Notes: a model not told the origin generated them from the letters alone. Shown: positions 19,850 through 28,089, counted from the stretch's first letter. The stretch is 33,528 nt of DNA from Chara braunii (GCA_003427395.1 BFEA01000080.1:3229106-3262633); one strand, 5' to 3'. Numbers and translations are program-made.

Positions 19850-19930
19850 GTTGTCGGACCAAATACCCTTACAAGGGTATTTGGCCATGCTCTTGCATTC
19901 AACACGGTGACGGCATCGGTTACCATGACG
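19850..19930 (-). repeat. Dispersed palindromic block, copy 2
   Basis: Minus-strand copy of the block at 1165-1250: GGTAACCGATGCCG, ATGCAAGAGCATGGCC, the 22-bp palindrome at 19861-19882, then GGTCCGACAAC. The palindrome is identical in sequence to copy 1 when read on this strand. Confidence 0.75.
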
Positions 19931-20054
19931 GAGCCAGTCTGGGATGAAAAGAGTGTACACGCCTTGGCGTGACACTTGAAACGAATTCCTCGGCCAGTGA
20001 GGCCGGGGCAAATCGGTGAGAAAATTTCGAGAGTCTGAGCGCACATGATTATGA

Positions 20055-20420
20055 TGCGCGCTGTGATGGTTAGGATCAGTAGTTATACCCCTTGACAGAA
20101 GAGGTCGAGGGGTCAGTTAGGTTAATATTGTGTCGGTAAGATCTACTACACACACTAAGACTTAATCGTCGGTACGTTAGTCAGGGTAAATTAATATACG
20201 CCCCGACCATACGGTCAGGCGATTATTAATGTGTAATCGACAAGATTGCAATAAACCTCTTTGAATGCTAACTTTTGTCTTCTTCTGCTCGGCGGTCTGG
20301 TCCCTGCGCATCTAGTACCGACCGACCTGCTACTTGAGTATTTTTCCCCGCTGCTCCGAGAGTCACAGGCCTGACCCCGCCACTCGAATGTTTTTCCGCT
20401 GTGACCCTCAATGTCGCGGC
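20055..20420 (+). other. LTR-like segment, unconfirmed
   Basis: Begins TGTGATGGTTAGGATCAG and has a poly(A)-signal-like AATAAA at 20250-20255, followed by a GT/CT-rich stretch as in LTR R-U5 regions. It contains an internal diverged direct repeat: GAGTATTTTTCCCCGCTG near 20335 and GAATGTTTTTCCGCTGTG near 20386. No second copy, primer-binding site or target duplication is seen in the window. A solo LTR is possible but unproven. Confidence 0.2.
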
Positions 20421-20624
20421 CGCGGCTAAAGTACCGGCCTTCTGGCCATACCGGTTAACCAGGTGCCCTTGCAGGGCACACACACACTCAAGCCGACAAG
20501 CACTCAGATAGGCAAGCGGACCAGCAAGCGTGTGCACACGCAGACCTAGAAAACAGGCCCGGGCCGCTAATCGGTCCGAGCCACTGCTCTATACATACCA
20601 GAGCAGCTCTCTTTTTACTCGAAT

Positions 20625-20713
20625 TGGGAGCTAGCTTAGTAGGTTAGGGTGCAAACTGTTCAGCGACAGACTTAGGGATCGAATCTGCCCGACCCCTGAG
20701 CTAGCTTTTTTTT
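20625..20713 (+). tRNA. tRNA-Asn(GTT)-like Pol III unit with T8 terminator
   Basis: The A box TAGCTTAGTAGGTTA starts at 20632. The B box GGATCGAATC starts at 20676, exactly 44 nt later. The anticodon-loop position reads CTGTTCA, again GTT at 34-36. Its ends carry the self-complementary AGCTAGCT at both sides (20630-20637 and 20698-20705), so the transcript could close with a terminal stem. A run of eight T at 20706-20713 follows at once, a good Pol III terminator. Internal stems are weak, so a tRNA-derived small RNA or SINE is likelier than a working tRNA. Confidence 0.5.
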
Positions 20714-20813
20714 GCAAGGAGCTCGACTTTAACCCCGCGTTCGGAAGGCCGAGACTTGAACCCGCGACCTTAGGGTTAGAAGTAGTTAAAGTTAGTCAAT
20801 TGGTCAGAACTTA
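20706..20813 (-). mobile_element. tRNA-Arg(TCT)-like SINE candidate, tail to head with the plus-strand unit
   Basis: On the minus strand an A-box-like TGACCAATTGACTA starts at 20806 and a B box GGTTCAAGTC at 20762, spacing 44 nt. The anticodon loop reads CTTCTAA, a normal tRNA-Arg(TCT) loop. The T stem keeps about four of five pairs. After about 35 nt of body (TTAAAGTCGAGCTCCTTGC) comes an eight-A tract at 20713-20706, as in a SINE tail. No target duplication is clear. The A tract is the complement of the terminator T run of the plus-strand unit. Confidence 0.45.
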
Positions 20814-21299
20814 GCCCTTTTTGAAAACGGTGACCCGACACTTGGCTGGATAGGGAAGTTAAGTTGTTAGATTCTGTTTTTTTTTTTTTTTATTTCTTAG
20901 TTCTTATTTTTCTTATTTCTTATTTTTCTTATTTCTTGTCTCTGATATTCCTCGCTATCCCCGTATCTAAGGCCTACAGTTTTCATCGATGAATCTGCCG
21001 AAAGATCCCGGGCAGATTCGTTTTCGCGAAATCCGCCCTACTATGGGCACGGCGACCGGGGCTTTGATCCGTGTGCTCGGTCTGAGCACTCGTTGACGGG
21101 AACAATGCGTGCGAGCACCGCGCGCAGGCAGCTACTAGCGAACGAGCTCGGATGCAAGCGGGGAGGTTGAGCGCTGCGCGGCGAAAGTAGGACTAGCTTA
21201 CCAAGAGGTGGAGATGGTGCGCGGGGTGCAAGAAAGATGGCGAGTAGGAGAGGGTCGAAGAAAGGGGTTTGACAGCGTGGAGGGAAACGAAGAGGACCG

Positions 21300-21660
21300 C
21301 GCGTGAAGAAGAAGAAGAAAAAGAAAAAGAAGGAGAAGATGGAGAAGGGAAAGGGGTCCACCGCGACGGGGAATATTGTTATAATTATCGATCTTGAACG
21401 AGGAACGCCGCGCTGATTACGTCCCTGCCCCGAGTACACACCGTTGTCGCTCCTATCGATTGAATGGGCCGGTGAAGTGCCTAGACCGCAGTGATCTCGA
21501 CGGTTTGTCGTTGGGTGCTGCAGAAAGTTCATTGAACCTTATCATTAGAGGAAGAATAAGTAGTAGTAGGAGGAGGAATAAAAAGTAGTAGAAGAAGAAG
21601 AAGAAGAAGAAGAAGAAGAAGAAGGAGAAGAAGAAGAAGGGGGAGAAAGACAAGATGGAA
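21300..21660. repeat. Purine-rich region with (GAA)n microsatellites
   Basis: GAAGAAGAA/GAAAAAGAAAAAG at 21305-21345 and a long (GAA)n at 21590-21639, within GA-rich plus-strand sequence. Phe/Ser/Leu-rich frames on the minus strand are artefacts of this composition. Confidence 0.85.
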
Positions 21661-21827
21661 AGGGCGACGTACCTATCATCCGCCGACTCCTCTGGTGGGA
21701 TGCGAGCCGTGTCTGTCACGCCCCGTACATTGGTTGTAGTATGCTGCGCAACACGATGAGCCGTCTTGCCAGGGTGGAGAGCGGCGAAGTCTACAACGAC
21801 TAAAGACGACTACGACGTCGACAATCA

Positions 21828-21937
21828 GGGAGAGAGAGAGAGAGAGAATAGGTAACTCACAAATTTTATGGCGACCTCAGGCTACTTCAACGACGAAATA
21901 GAAAAAAAATATATGTATATATATATATATATATATA
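21828..21937. repeat. (GA)n and (TA)n microsatellites
   Basis: GA run at 21828-21847 and TA-rich run at about 21908-21937, the start of a microsatellite-dense kilobase. Confidence 0.9.
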
Positions 21938-22045
21938 AACAAATAAATAGATAAAGATAAAATAGTTAATAAGAAAGTCGAATGAATCTATCCCTACAAC
22001 ACGGGTATATACATTACACATATATATATATATGTATGGGTATGA

Positions 22046-22051
22046 TTGTGT

Positions 22052-22138
<87 letters not shown>

Positions 22139-22600
22139 AGAGAGAGAGAGAAAAAAAAAAAAAAAGAGAGAGAGAGAGAGACTCTAAGTCTCCAATCTCG
22201 GCCGACAGCCAAGTCTCCTACCTGCGGCTCGCCGCAGGCTACTTGATCGATAGAATGAGTAAATCAAAAAGTGACAGCGTATATTTCCATGCTTAAGCGG
22301 AAGATTCATTCCGTTTTTGCTCGTCCTATCGATGGAATGTGTGTGTGTGTGTGTATGTGTGCGTGTGTGTGAGTGTATGTGAGAGAGAGAGAGAGGGAGA
22401 CGATAAGTCTTTAACCTTGGCCAACAGCTAAGTCTCCTCGCCACACGCTGCATGGATTGATAGAATAAGCAAATCAAAAAGTGGCAGCATATATTTCCAC
22501 GTTTCAGCGGAAGATTCATTCCGTTTTTGCTCATCCTATCGATGAAATGTGTGTGTGTGTGTGTGTGTGTGTGTGTCTGTGAGGGAGGGAGAGAGACGAA
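22046..22600 (+). repeat. Compound satellite: (GT)n(GA)n plus a 150-bp unit, repeated
   Basis: Pattern: (GT)n, then (GA)n, then about 150 bp of unique sequence, seen as 22046-22336 and 22337-22548. A third (GT)n with GA-rich tail follows at 22549-22597. The 150-bp parts at 22185-22336 and 22404-22548 share TAAGTCT, AGCTAAGTCTCCT-like, AAATCAAAAAGTG, CATATATTTCCA, GCGGAAGATTCATTCCG and TCCTATCGATG. This is a genuine higher-order tandem, not independent microsatellites. Confidence 0.85.
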
Positions 22601-22726
22601 GGAAACTTACCGGATTGACAATCAATCAACGAGGAAACCAGACGACCACCGCCCTCCCTCGAACACAATGCACCCTGTCATGACTGTATTGGATTAGAAA
22701 GATAACTTGTATACATTTGTTATTTT

Positions 22727-23245
22727 GTTTATTATTATTATTATCGTCTTCTTTTCTTTATCTTTGTAAGCAAGCAAACACAACGAGGCTGGAGGAAGGA
22801 AGATGAGCGCACAGAAAAGAGGAAATGGTCATTGGAGAGACGGAAAGGAACAAGCACATGCGAGAGAGAGAGAGGAGAAAGAGGAGGAAATGTGCAGAGG
22901 GAGGAAGGTGATTCCGTGGTAGAGGGAGTGCGCAAGAAGAAGAAAGAGGAAAAAGAGCCGCGGGCAATACTAAGCACGAAAGAAGAGAGTGAGAGCGTGA
23001 ACAGAAAGCAAGTATACGCCCGGTAGAAGAAGAGCAAGGCGCGCAATAGAAAGGAAAGAAGTACGTCGAGAAAAGGGGATGCGCTAATGAAGGAGGTAAC
23101 ACAATAAGATCGCTGGAGTAAAGTGCGAGGACGACAATTCTGCAAGTGGGAGTGAGGAATGCGACTACGGGGAAGCGGGAGAAAAGAAACTATGGAAAGA
23201 GAAGAAAAAAAAAAGAAGGGGGGGGATCGAGCTTGTGAGTGATAC
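22727..23245. other. Long purine-rich strand segment
   Basis: After a short (TTA)n run, about 500 bp of the plus strand is dominated by A and G (GAGAGAGAGGAGAAAG-type words), ending AAAAAAAAAGAAGGGGGGGGATC. A 196-codon minus-strand frame over it is Ser/Phe/Leu/Arg low-complexity. I take it as a composition product. Confidence 0.6.
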
Positions 23246-23270
23246 GAAAGATATACATGATGCTTAACGT

Positions 23271-23574
23271 TTGCGGCATTGGCCGAGATCTGCCCATACT
23301 TTGTGAGCACTGTTGTCATCATCCTCAACATTGTAGTAGGCTAGATAGGATCTGCCATTCGTAGTTTAGGCATCGAATGCCAGATAGGATATCAACTCTC
23401 GTTCTTCGGTGATGACGATGAAACTATTCCACCATTGACAATTATGAGCTTTTGCGGTGCTCTTATTTTGTGAAACTCGTGATGTAACTCTGCAGTTGGT
23501 TCGAGGTCACGACTAGCTGGTCTTATGTATATAATGTTGTTTGATTGTTGAAGTTCGCTATTGCTCATCTTTCC

Positions 23575-23620
<46 letters not shown>

Positions 23621-24033
23621 TTTTATTATTATTATTATTTGGGGCATAGTGGTTCTTGGGTATACGTGGCAACTGTGAGTGGGGATTGAGGTTGTAAAGG
23701 GGGCGAGAAACATACCTGATGGTGGAAGCATGCGACATTTGTCGCAGTATGCTCGTACTTCAGGAGAGTTGTTGTCGTCATTAGTAGCATTGTAGTATAG
23801 GCTAGATAGGATCTGCAGTCAGTAGTCTGGCGCCGAGCGCCAGATAGAATATCAACTCTGGTTCTTCGCTTGATAATGATGAGACTATTCCAGCATTCTC
23901 AATCATGAGCTTTACCTGCTCCTACCTGGGGAAACTCGTGATGCTATTCTGCATTTGGTCCAAGGTCACGACTGTCTGGTCTCATGGGTGTGATGTTGTT
24001 TGGTTTCTGATGCTCACTCCTGCTCGTCTCCTA

Positions 24034-24066
<33 letters not shown>
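23271..24066 (+). repeat. Tandem duplication of about 370 bp, each copy ending in (TTA)n
   Basis: Copy 1 is 23271-23640 and copy 2 23727-24066. Shared landmarks in order: ATTGTAGTA, GGCTAGATAGGATCTGC, GCCAGATAGGATATCAACTC-like, GACTATTCCA-like, AATTATGAGCTTT-like, GAAACTCGTGATG, AAGGTCACGACT-like, TGATGTTGTTTG-like, and a terminal trinucleotide run (23578-23640 and 24033-24066). Identity by eye is roughly 75-80 percent. The run at the end of each copy suggests it belonged to the original unit, for example a retroposon tail. Confidence 0.8.
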
Positions 24067-24067
<1 letters not shown>

Positions 24068-24289
24068 ATGACAATCGGACTTGTTTTCTCCCTCATTTCA
24101 CAGGCCTGCGAACAAGCTTCACATCAAACTGGCGACATGCGCCCACTCAAAAACTCAGAGATATGGAAGCCCAGATAGGAGTTCACTTTCGATGATTATG
24201 GCCCCAAGACGCCCAACAACTCTGTTGCACACACACACAAGACCACGTTGGATGTCTCACAGTAGACTTACTACGTACACACAGAAAGA

Positions 24290-25070
24290 GAAAAGTTTAC
24301 AGCAGACAGACAAACTGGACAGACAGACAAATTTGACAGACAAACAGACTGAACAGACAGACAAACTGGACAGACAGACAGATTCGACAGACGAACAGGC
24401 TGGATAGACAGACAAACTGGACGAACATGCGGATGAACAGTGACACAGTTATAGTGGCATGCGCAGACACGGAGAAACAAACTGTGACACAGACAGACAC
24501 AGTCACACTGTGACAAACATACAAGTACACAGCCAATGACACCGTTGCACGGTCACACAGGCGCTGTGACGTGGAATGTGACATGCATGCGCGACCACAC
24601 AGGCACTGTAGCGCCCGTCGTGACGTGCATACACAGTCACACAGCACACGGTAACACAACAAAGACACCGTCATGCTGTGACAGACACGCAGACGCTGTG
24701 ACAGACACGCAGACGCTGTGACAGACATGCAGAATCTATGACAGACATGCAGACGCTGTGACAGACACACAGATACTGTGACATACACACAGGCAATATG
24801 ACACCTACATAGTGACGCTGTAATAAATATAAAGTGATGTGCAGTGACGCGGTCACAGTCACACAGTCATGCAGTGATGAGGGCACAATCACAAGGGCAC
24901 ATAGTGCAAGTTGAGACACGGCGCACGACCAATTGCTTTTCCGATCACACGCAGACTGTAACACACGGTGAGAGTCCCTAGTGACAACTCACACAGTGAC
25001 ACAGATGGTGACGAAAAAACACAGTCACGAAGATACACAGTCCTACAGATGTACAGTGGCATGCAGAGAG
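24290..25070 (+). repeat. ACAG-rich minisatellite with a 20-bp core array
   Basis: Starts as GACAGACAAACTGGACAGACA repeats (24300-24425) and passes into a 20-bp unit GCTGTGACAGACACGCAGAC at 24675-24800, six units with few changes. It then decays through related CACAGTCACACAGTGAC words to about 25070. A unit of 20 bp is not a multiple of three, yet the minus strand stays open for 163 codons as a Cys/Val/Ser repeat. That frame is a by-product of the repeat. Confidence 0.9.
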
Positions 25071-25189
25071 AGACAATGATATTCCGCGAGAGTGTTACAT
25101 CGGGTTTTGTTGGTAGTCTAGCCACTGTACTTGGGTATTGACTCACAATTCTGTTGTACCGTTTCTCATTAGATGATTTTTGAAGACTA

Positions 25190-25488
25190 ATGCGTCGCAA
25201 CAGACCAATACGTTGGACTGTGGTGTTTACGTTTGTTGCGTGGCAGCTGAATTGATGTGAAAGCCGGCAAACGTGACTAAGGGAACAAACATAACCGCAA
25301 AATATATAACAGAAGTTGTTAGCGCGATGGAGGTCAACGAACGAACGGTCGAGAGATTTCGTCAGTCAATGGTACAACGCTTTGCGCAGTGTGCTGCAAT
25401 GGCAAAAGGATATAACACCACAGCAACATGTGACATAGAAAATATCTTCAGAGATCTCATAGACGGAATATGGAGTGGAAGTTCGTAA
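25190..25488 (+). pseudogene. Ulp1-type (C48) cysteine protease, catalytic C-terminal fragment
   Basis: In one plus-strand frame the sequence reads QQTNTLDCGVYVCCVAAELM. The Gln at 25201-25203 lies six codons before the Cys at 25219-25221. That spacing and the DCGVYVC context are those of the oxyanion Gln and nucleophile Cys of Ulp1/SENP peptidases, which cleave SUMO-like proteins. A TGA (25258-25260) interrupts the frame, which then stays open for 75 codons (FRQSMVQRFAQCAAMAKGYN). The His and Asp part upstream is not recognisable; a minisatellite lies there. Ulp1 domains are commonly carried by plant transposons, so this is probably transposon debris. Confidence 0.65.
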
Positions 25489-25680
25489 TTACAAGGGGAT
25501 GATAGAAACCCGGCATTGAAACACGAACTTGACAAGCGCGTGCAATTATACAAAACTCACATGTCGTAGAGAAGCCAATCGGCACGCAGTAGCCAACTTA
25601 TGCATGTTACTTGATGGATGAATGTGTGATGTATCATAAAAAAAAATGTTTTCTTTCATGTCACAACGACAAAAAACGTT

Positions 25681-25683
<3 letters not shown>

Positions 25684-25738
<55 letters not shown>
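25684..25738. repeat. (CT)n(GT)n microsatellite
   Basis: A CT run of about 48 bp followed by TGTGTGTG. Confidence 0.95.
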
Positions 25739-25739
<1 letters not shown>

Positions 25740-25860
25740 AAAAATCTCGCCTACGGTGGCGAATGACAAATGGTCGTTCCATGTGCCAAAATCATTCCAT
25801 GTCTAACGTGAGTGTTTGTGAATTCGTGCATGTCAGAAGTTTTTCATAAGGCTGAAGAGA

Positions 25861-26649
25861 ATGGCTCTGAAGGCAAGGTACGAGGATCTGTGCAAGTCCT
25901 TGAAGTCCACAGGGAGGAGAGAGAAGGGGGAGAGGACAGCAAAGGAAGACAAGAAAATAGTCAAGCAAAGCCATAGCATAAGGGATATTCCCCAATTCAA
26001 GAGACAGGAGACGAACACAGTCCACAGGACAGAAGCAGTGCTCTCTGTCCCGCCGCGGAAAAAGCAGAGGGGGAAATTGGTCGAACACAACAAATCACTT
26101 GTCGCGAGTCCCTTGCGGCGGAAGAGACACGGCGACAGCGAGAAGCAGCCCCCAAGAGCGCCAGAGAAGAAAAGACGAGAAGAAAAAGCACAGCTGCAAC
26201 AACAGAGGACAAAGAAGAGAATAATATACAGAAAAGACAGAACTCCTGAAGCAATCGACCTCAGAGGGTCGTACGATTTACGAACCACCGCTCAAGAGGA
26301 AGGCGACGAAGAAGACTCCGACGAAGAAATGTCAGAAGAAGTAGAACATGAGAGAATGCAAGAACGAGGAGAAGGTGACAACAGTGACGCTGACCATGAT
26401 GTCGATGCAGAGGAGAGCAATCCAGAGGGAGATAGAACCGGCGACAACACGGACAAATCCGAGGAGGGTGAAGAGGAAGAGGGAGGCAACAGTGAAGACG
26501 AAGAAAGAGAGATTACATCTGCTGAAAACAGTGCAAAATGCGGAAGTGATGAAAAAAAGGCAGGCGCACTAGAGACTTCATCGAATGACAAACAAATTGT
26601 GCAGAGGGAAAATGTACCGCTACAGGGTAAGATGAAGGGCGCCTTATAA
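25861..26649 (+). CDS. Highly charged protein of unknown family, probable multi-exon gene
   Basis: Longest non-repetitive ORF in the window: 262 codons. The start is uncertain, since the frame is open about 15 codons further upstream (QKFFIRLKR) to a possible acceptor TGCATGTCAG. Residues 1-130 are basic (PLRRKRHGDSEKQPPRAPEK, KRREEKA) with likely nuclear localisation signals. Residues about 145-230 are acidic (EEGDEEDSDEEMSEE, EEGEEEEGGNSEDEE). The basic-then-acidic layout resembles nuclear chromatin or nucleolar proteins, but no domain is recognised. Near the end a canonical donor G|GTAAGA (GT at 26627) and an acceptor GTGCTGCAG ending at 26694 suggest a 68-bp intron, so the TAA at 26647-26649 may lie inside an intron. 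It lies 370 bp after the Ulp1 fragment, so a shared transposon origin is possible. Confidence 0.5.
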   Translation: MALKARYEDLCKSLKSTGRREKGERTAKEDKKIVKQSHSIRDIPQFKRQETNTVHRTEAVLSVPPRKKQRGKLVEHNKSLVASPLRRKRHGDSEKQPPRAPEKKRREEKAQLQQQRTKKRIIYRKDRTPEAIDLRGSYDLRTTAQEEGDEEDSDEEMSEEVEHERMQERGEGDNSDADHDVDAEESNPEGDRTGDNTDKSEEGEEEEGGNSEDEEREITSAENSAKCGSDEKKAGALETSSNDKQIVQRENVPLQGKMKGAL

Positions 26650-26694
26650 AGACACCACTATGTGTGCACAGCACAGTCGTTTTCCGTGCTGCAG
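26627..26694 (+). other. Candidate 68-bp GT-AG intron
   Basis: Donor GG|GTAAGA and acceptor CCGTGCTGCAG. Splicing joins phase 1 and gives about 25 further codons, Gly/Arg-rich (KGRGPGGRG), to a TAG near 26773. It is short for an intron. An alternative acceptor further downstream would be needed to join the frame at 26769-27188. Confidence 0.4.
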
Positions 26695-26715
26695 AAACGA
26701 CCAGGTTCACTGAGC

Positions 26716-26752
26716 GGGGGGCGGGGAAGGGGAGGGGGCCGGGGGGACGGGG
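26716..26752 (+). other. G-quadruplex-prone G-rich tract
   Basis: Six G runs of four to six bases separated by one to three other bases, on the plus strand, directly after the candidate intron. Further G-rich runs occur at about 27212-27270 and 28795-28832. Potential to fold is clear from the runs; a function is not shown. Confidence 0.7.
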
Positions 26753-26768
26753 CACTGACAAAAGTTTT

Positions 26769-27188
26769 TCAAGATAGCAATGATAAAATTTTTTCAAATG
26801 AGAAGAGATGGCATCAACCTTGGTGTAACGTTGCAGCAACTAGCATTTGCGGAGCTGGTACTGAAATGTGACGTCGAGCAGACGGCAAAGACCAGTAAAG
26901 CAGCAGACCAAATACAGAAACTTGCAGCTATCAAGAAAGAGATCGCTGCATCGGTCCGCTCCTGAGACACGGTCTTAAGCTTTTCTATCTTCAAGCTCGA
27001 CCATGCTGTTTCTGTTGCAGACAAGGCCGTCGCATTGTACAGAGCTGGGTTGCCTGCTGTGCAGAGGGGAGACGCCAATAACATGACTACAACAGATGAT
27101 GATTTTGACCTTGAGTTCATTGTGCACATCGTGGACAAATGTGCGTCGGACAGAGAGAGAGACGGAGAAAGTTTGTGCGCAAGGCCGT
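26769..27188 (+). pseudogene. Helical, unrecognised coding frame with one internal TGA
   Basis: The frame begins around MIKFFQMRRDGINLGVTLQQ and continues AFAELVLKCDVEQTAKTSKA and QIQKLAAIKKEIAASVRS. After a TGA (26963-26965) it stays in the same frame: DTVLSFSIFKLDHAVSVADK, ALYRAGLPAVQRGDANNMTT, DDDFDLEFIVHIVDKCASDR. The stop is near 27190. Together this is about 135 codons with helical, charged character on both sides of the stop. It is probably a downstream exon of the charged gene, with a disabling mutation or an unseen intron. An acceptor-like TTTCTGTTGCAG ends at 27020, so splicing could also remove the TGA. No family is recognised. Confidence 0.4.
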
Positions 27189-27347
27189 GAAAAGAAGAAG
27201 AAGGGGTCCGGAAGTGGATCGAGGGGGGTTGGGGGTGGAACAAGGCCAGGGTGGGGAGGGAGGTGGGCGATGGTGTTGGAGGGGACATGAGCTGCACCTC
27301 CACACACAGTCAGTGGCATGACACACAGCCAATGAGGACCAAAGTGT

Positions 27348-27352
<5 letters not shown>

Positions 27353-27393
<41 letters not shown>
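27353..27393. repeat. (GA)n microsatellite
   Basis: GA run of about 41 bp. Confidence 0.95.
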
Positions 27394-27395
<2 letters not shown>

Positions 27396-27599
27396 ATTAT
27401 TTGAAGAAAAAAGACTCTGGAGAACCCTTTGGGCTGAGTGTACAATAAGGAGACCTGTCGTGGATGTGTTTTGACCATCAAGTAACATTTGTGTTTCGCA
27501 TCTCACACTACTCACTATCAATTTATTGTATACATTGTTGCTTGTCTTGCAAGGATACGCAGTGCGTCATGTGTAATGTGAGTCAAAATATGTTAACGT

Positions 27600-27908
27600 A
27601 TGATTTTGCAAGAACATGAATCGTTTGGGCCGTTTGCAGAAAACGCATTACGCACTTCCAAAAACGTTGAATATGATGTCACAAAGCAGTATAAGGCAGA
27701 CACTAGAAAACATGTTCATCTTAATGCTGGGCGAGAAGTACATGACTGGTTGACTACTGCGTGCCATGTTCTTGTCGTGCATGAAAATGATGCTGAAAAT
27801 TGGCACCCGGTAGCCAACCTGTGTGTGAATTTCGTTCACATCCATCGGACATTTGCCTATGGCGCTGCATTCAAGGTTCACAGGGGCTACAGAGACCCCC
27901 GAAGGTGA
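27600..27908 (+). CDS. Unrecognised 102-codon ORF
   Basis: Normal amino-acid composition and no repeats: MILQEHESFGPFAENALRTS, TKQYKADTRKHVHLNAGREV, WLTTACHVLVVHENDAENWH, CVNFVHIHRTFAYGAAFKVH, ending GYRDPRR. No family is recognised. The last codons run into the first copy of a 37-bp direct repeat at 27901, so the natural 3' end may be lost. It could be another exon of the locus starting at 25.19 kb. The chance-ORF alternative remains open at this length. Confidence 0.35.
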   Translation: MILQEHESFGPFAENALRTSKNVEYDVTKQYKADTRKHVHLNAGREVHDWLTTACHVLVVHENDAENWHPVANLCVNFVHIHRTFAYGAAFKVHRGYRDPRR

Positions 27909-27958
27909 TAAATAGCAACAGGGCCAGTTTTCTGACATCATCAGTTTGGGAGGGAAGA

Positions 27959-28006
<48 letters not shown>

Positions 28007-28065
28007 CCCCCAAAAAAGAAGCCCCCTCGAAGGTGATAAATAGCAACAGGGCCAGTTTTCTGACA
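27901..28065 (+). repeat. 37-bp perfect direct repeat bracketing a (CT)n tract
   Basis: Identical 37-bp sequences at 27901-27937 and 28029-28065, starting GAAGGTGATAAATAGC and ending AGTTTTCTGACA, 128 bp apart. Between them lies a 43-bp (CT)n run (27962-28004). Identity over 37 bp points to a recent duplication. Confidence 0.9.
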
Positions 28066-28089
28066 AATTTCAAATATTCCCAACAATAT

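Noticed and set aside
19114-20046. 310-codon minus-strand ORF, the longest by length
   Set aside because: It runs through the 126-N gap and both homopolymers and has a Lys- and X-rich translation with no family motif. It is an artefact.
21982-22296. ORFs with Val-Cys and Arg-Glu repeats on the plus strand
   Set aside because: Direct translation of (GT)n and (GA)n microsatellites.
22741-23331. 196-codon minus-strand ORF
   Set aside because: Ser/Phe/Leu/Arg low-complexity translation of a purine-rich tract; stop codons are rare there for compositional reasons.
24297-24788. 163-codon Cys-rich minus-strand ORF
   Set aside because: Translation of the 20-bp ACAG minisatellite, with the same motif in rotating phase; no independent coding sign.
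24675-24800. Regular 20-bp repeat considered as a CRISPR-like array
   Set aside because: Units abut without unique spacers and the context is eukaryotic; it is a minisatellite.
25833-26288. 151-codon minus-strand ORF
   Set aside because: Antisense shadow of the charged plus-strand ORF at 25861; Leu/Phe/Cys/Ser-rich as expected opposite Lys/Glu/Arg codons.
26794-27521. Overlapping minus-strand ORFs of 134-169 codons
   Set aside because: Antisense to the plus-strand helical frame and to the (GA)n tract; low-complexity Ser/Leu/Pro stretches.
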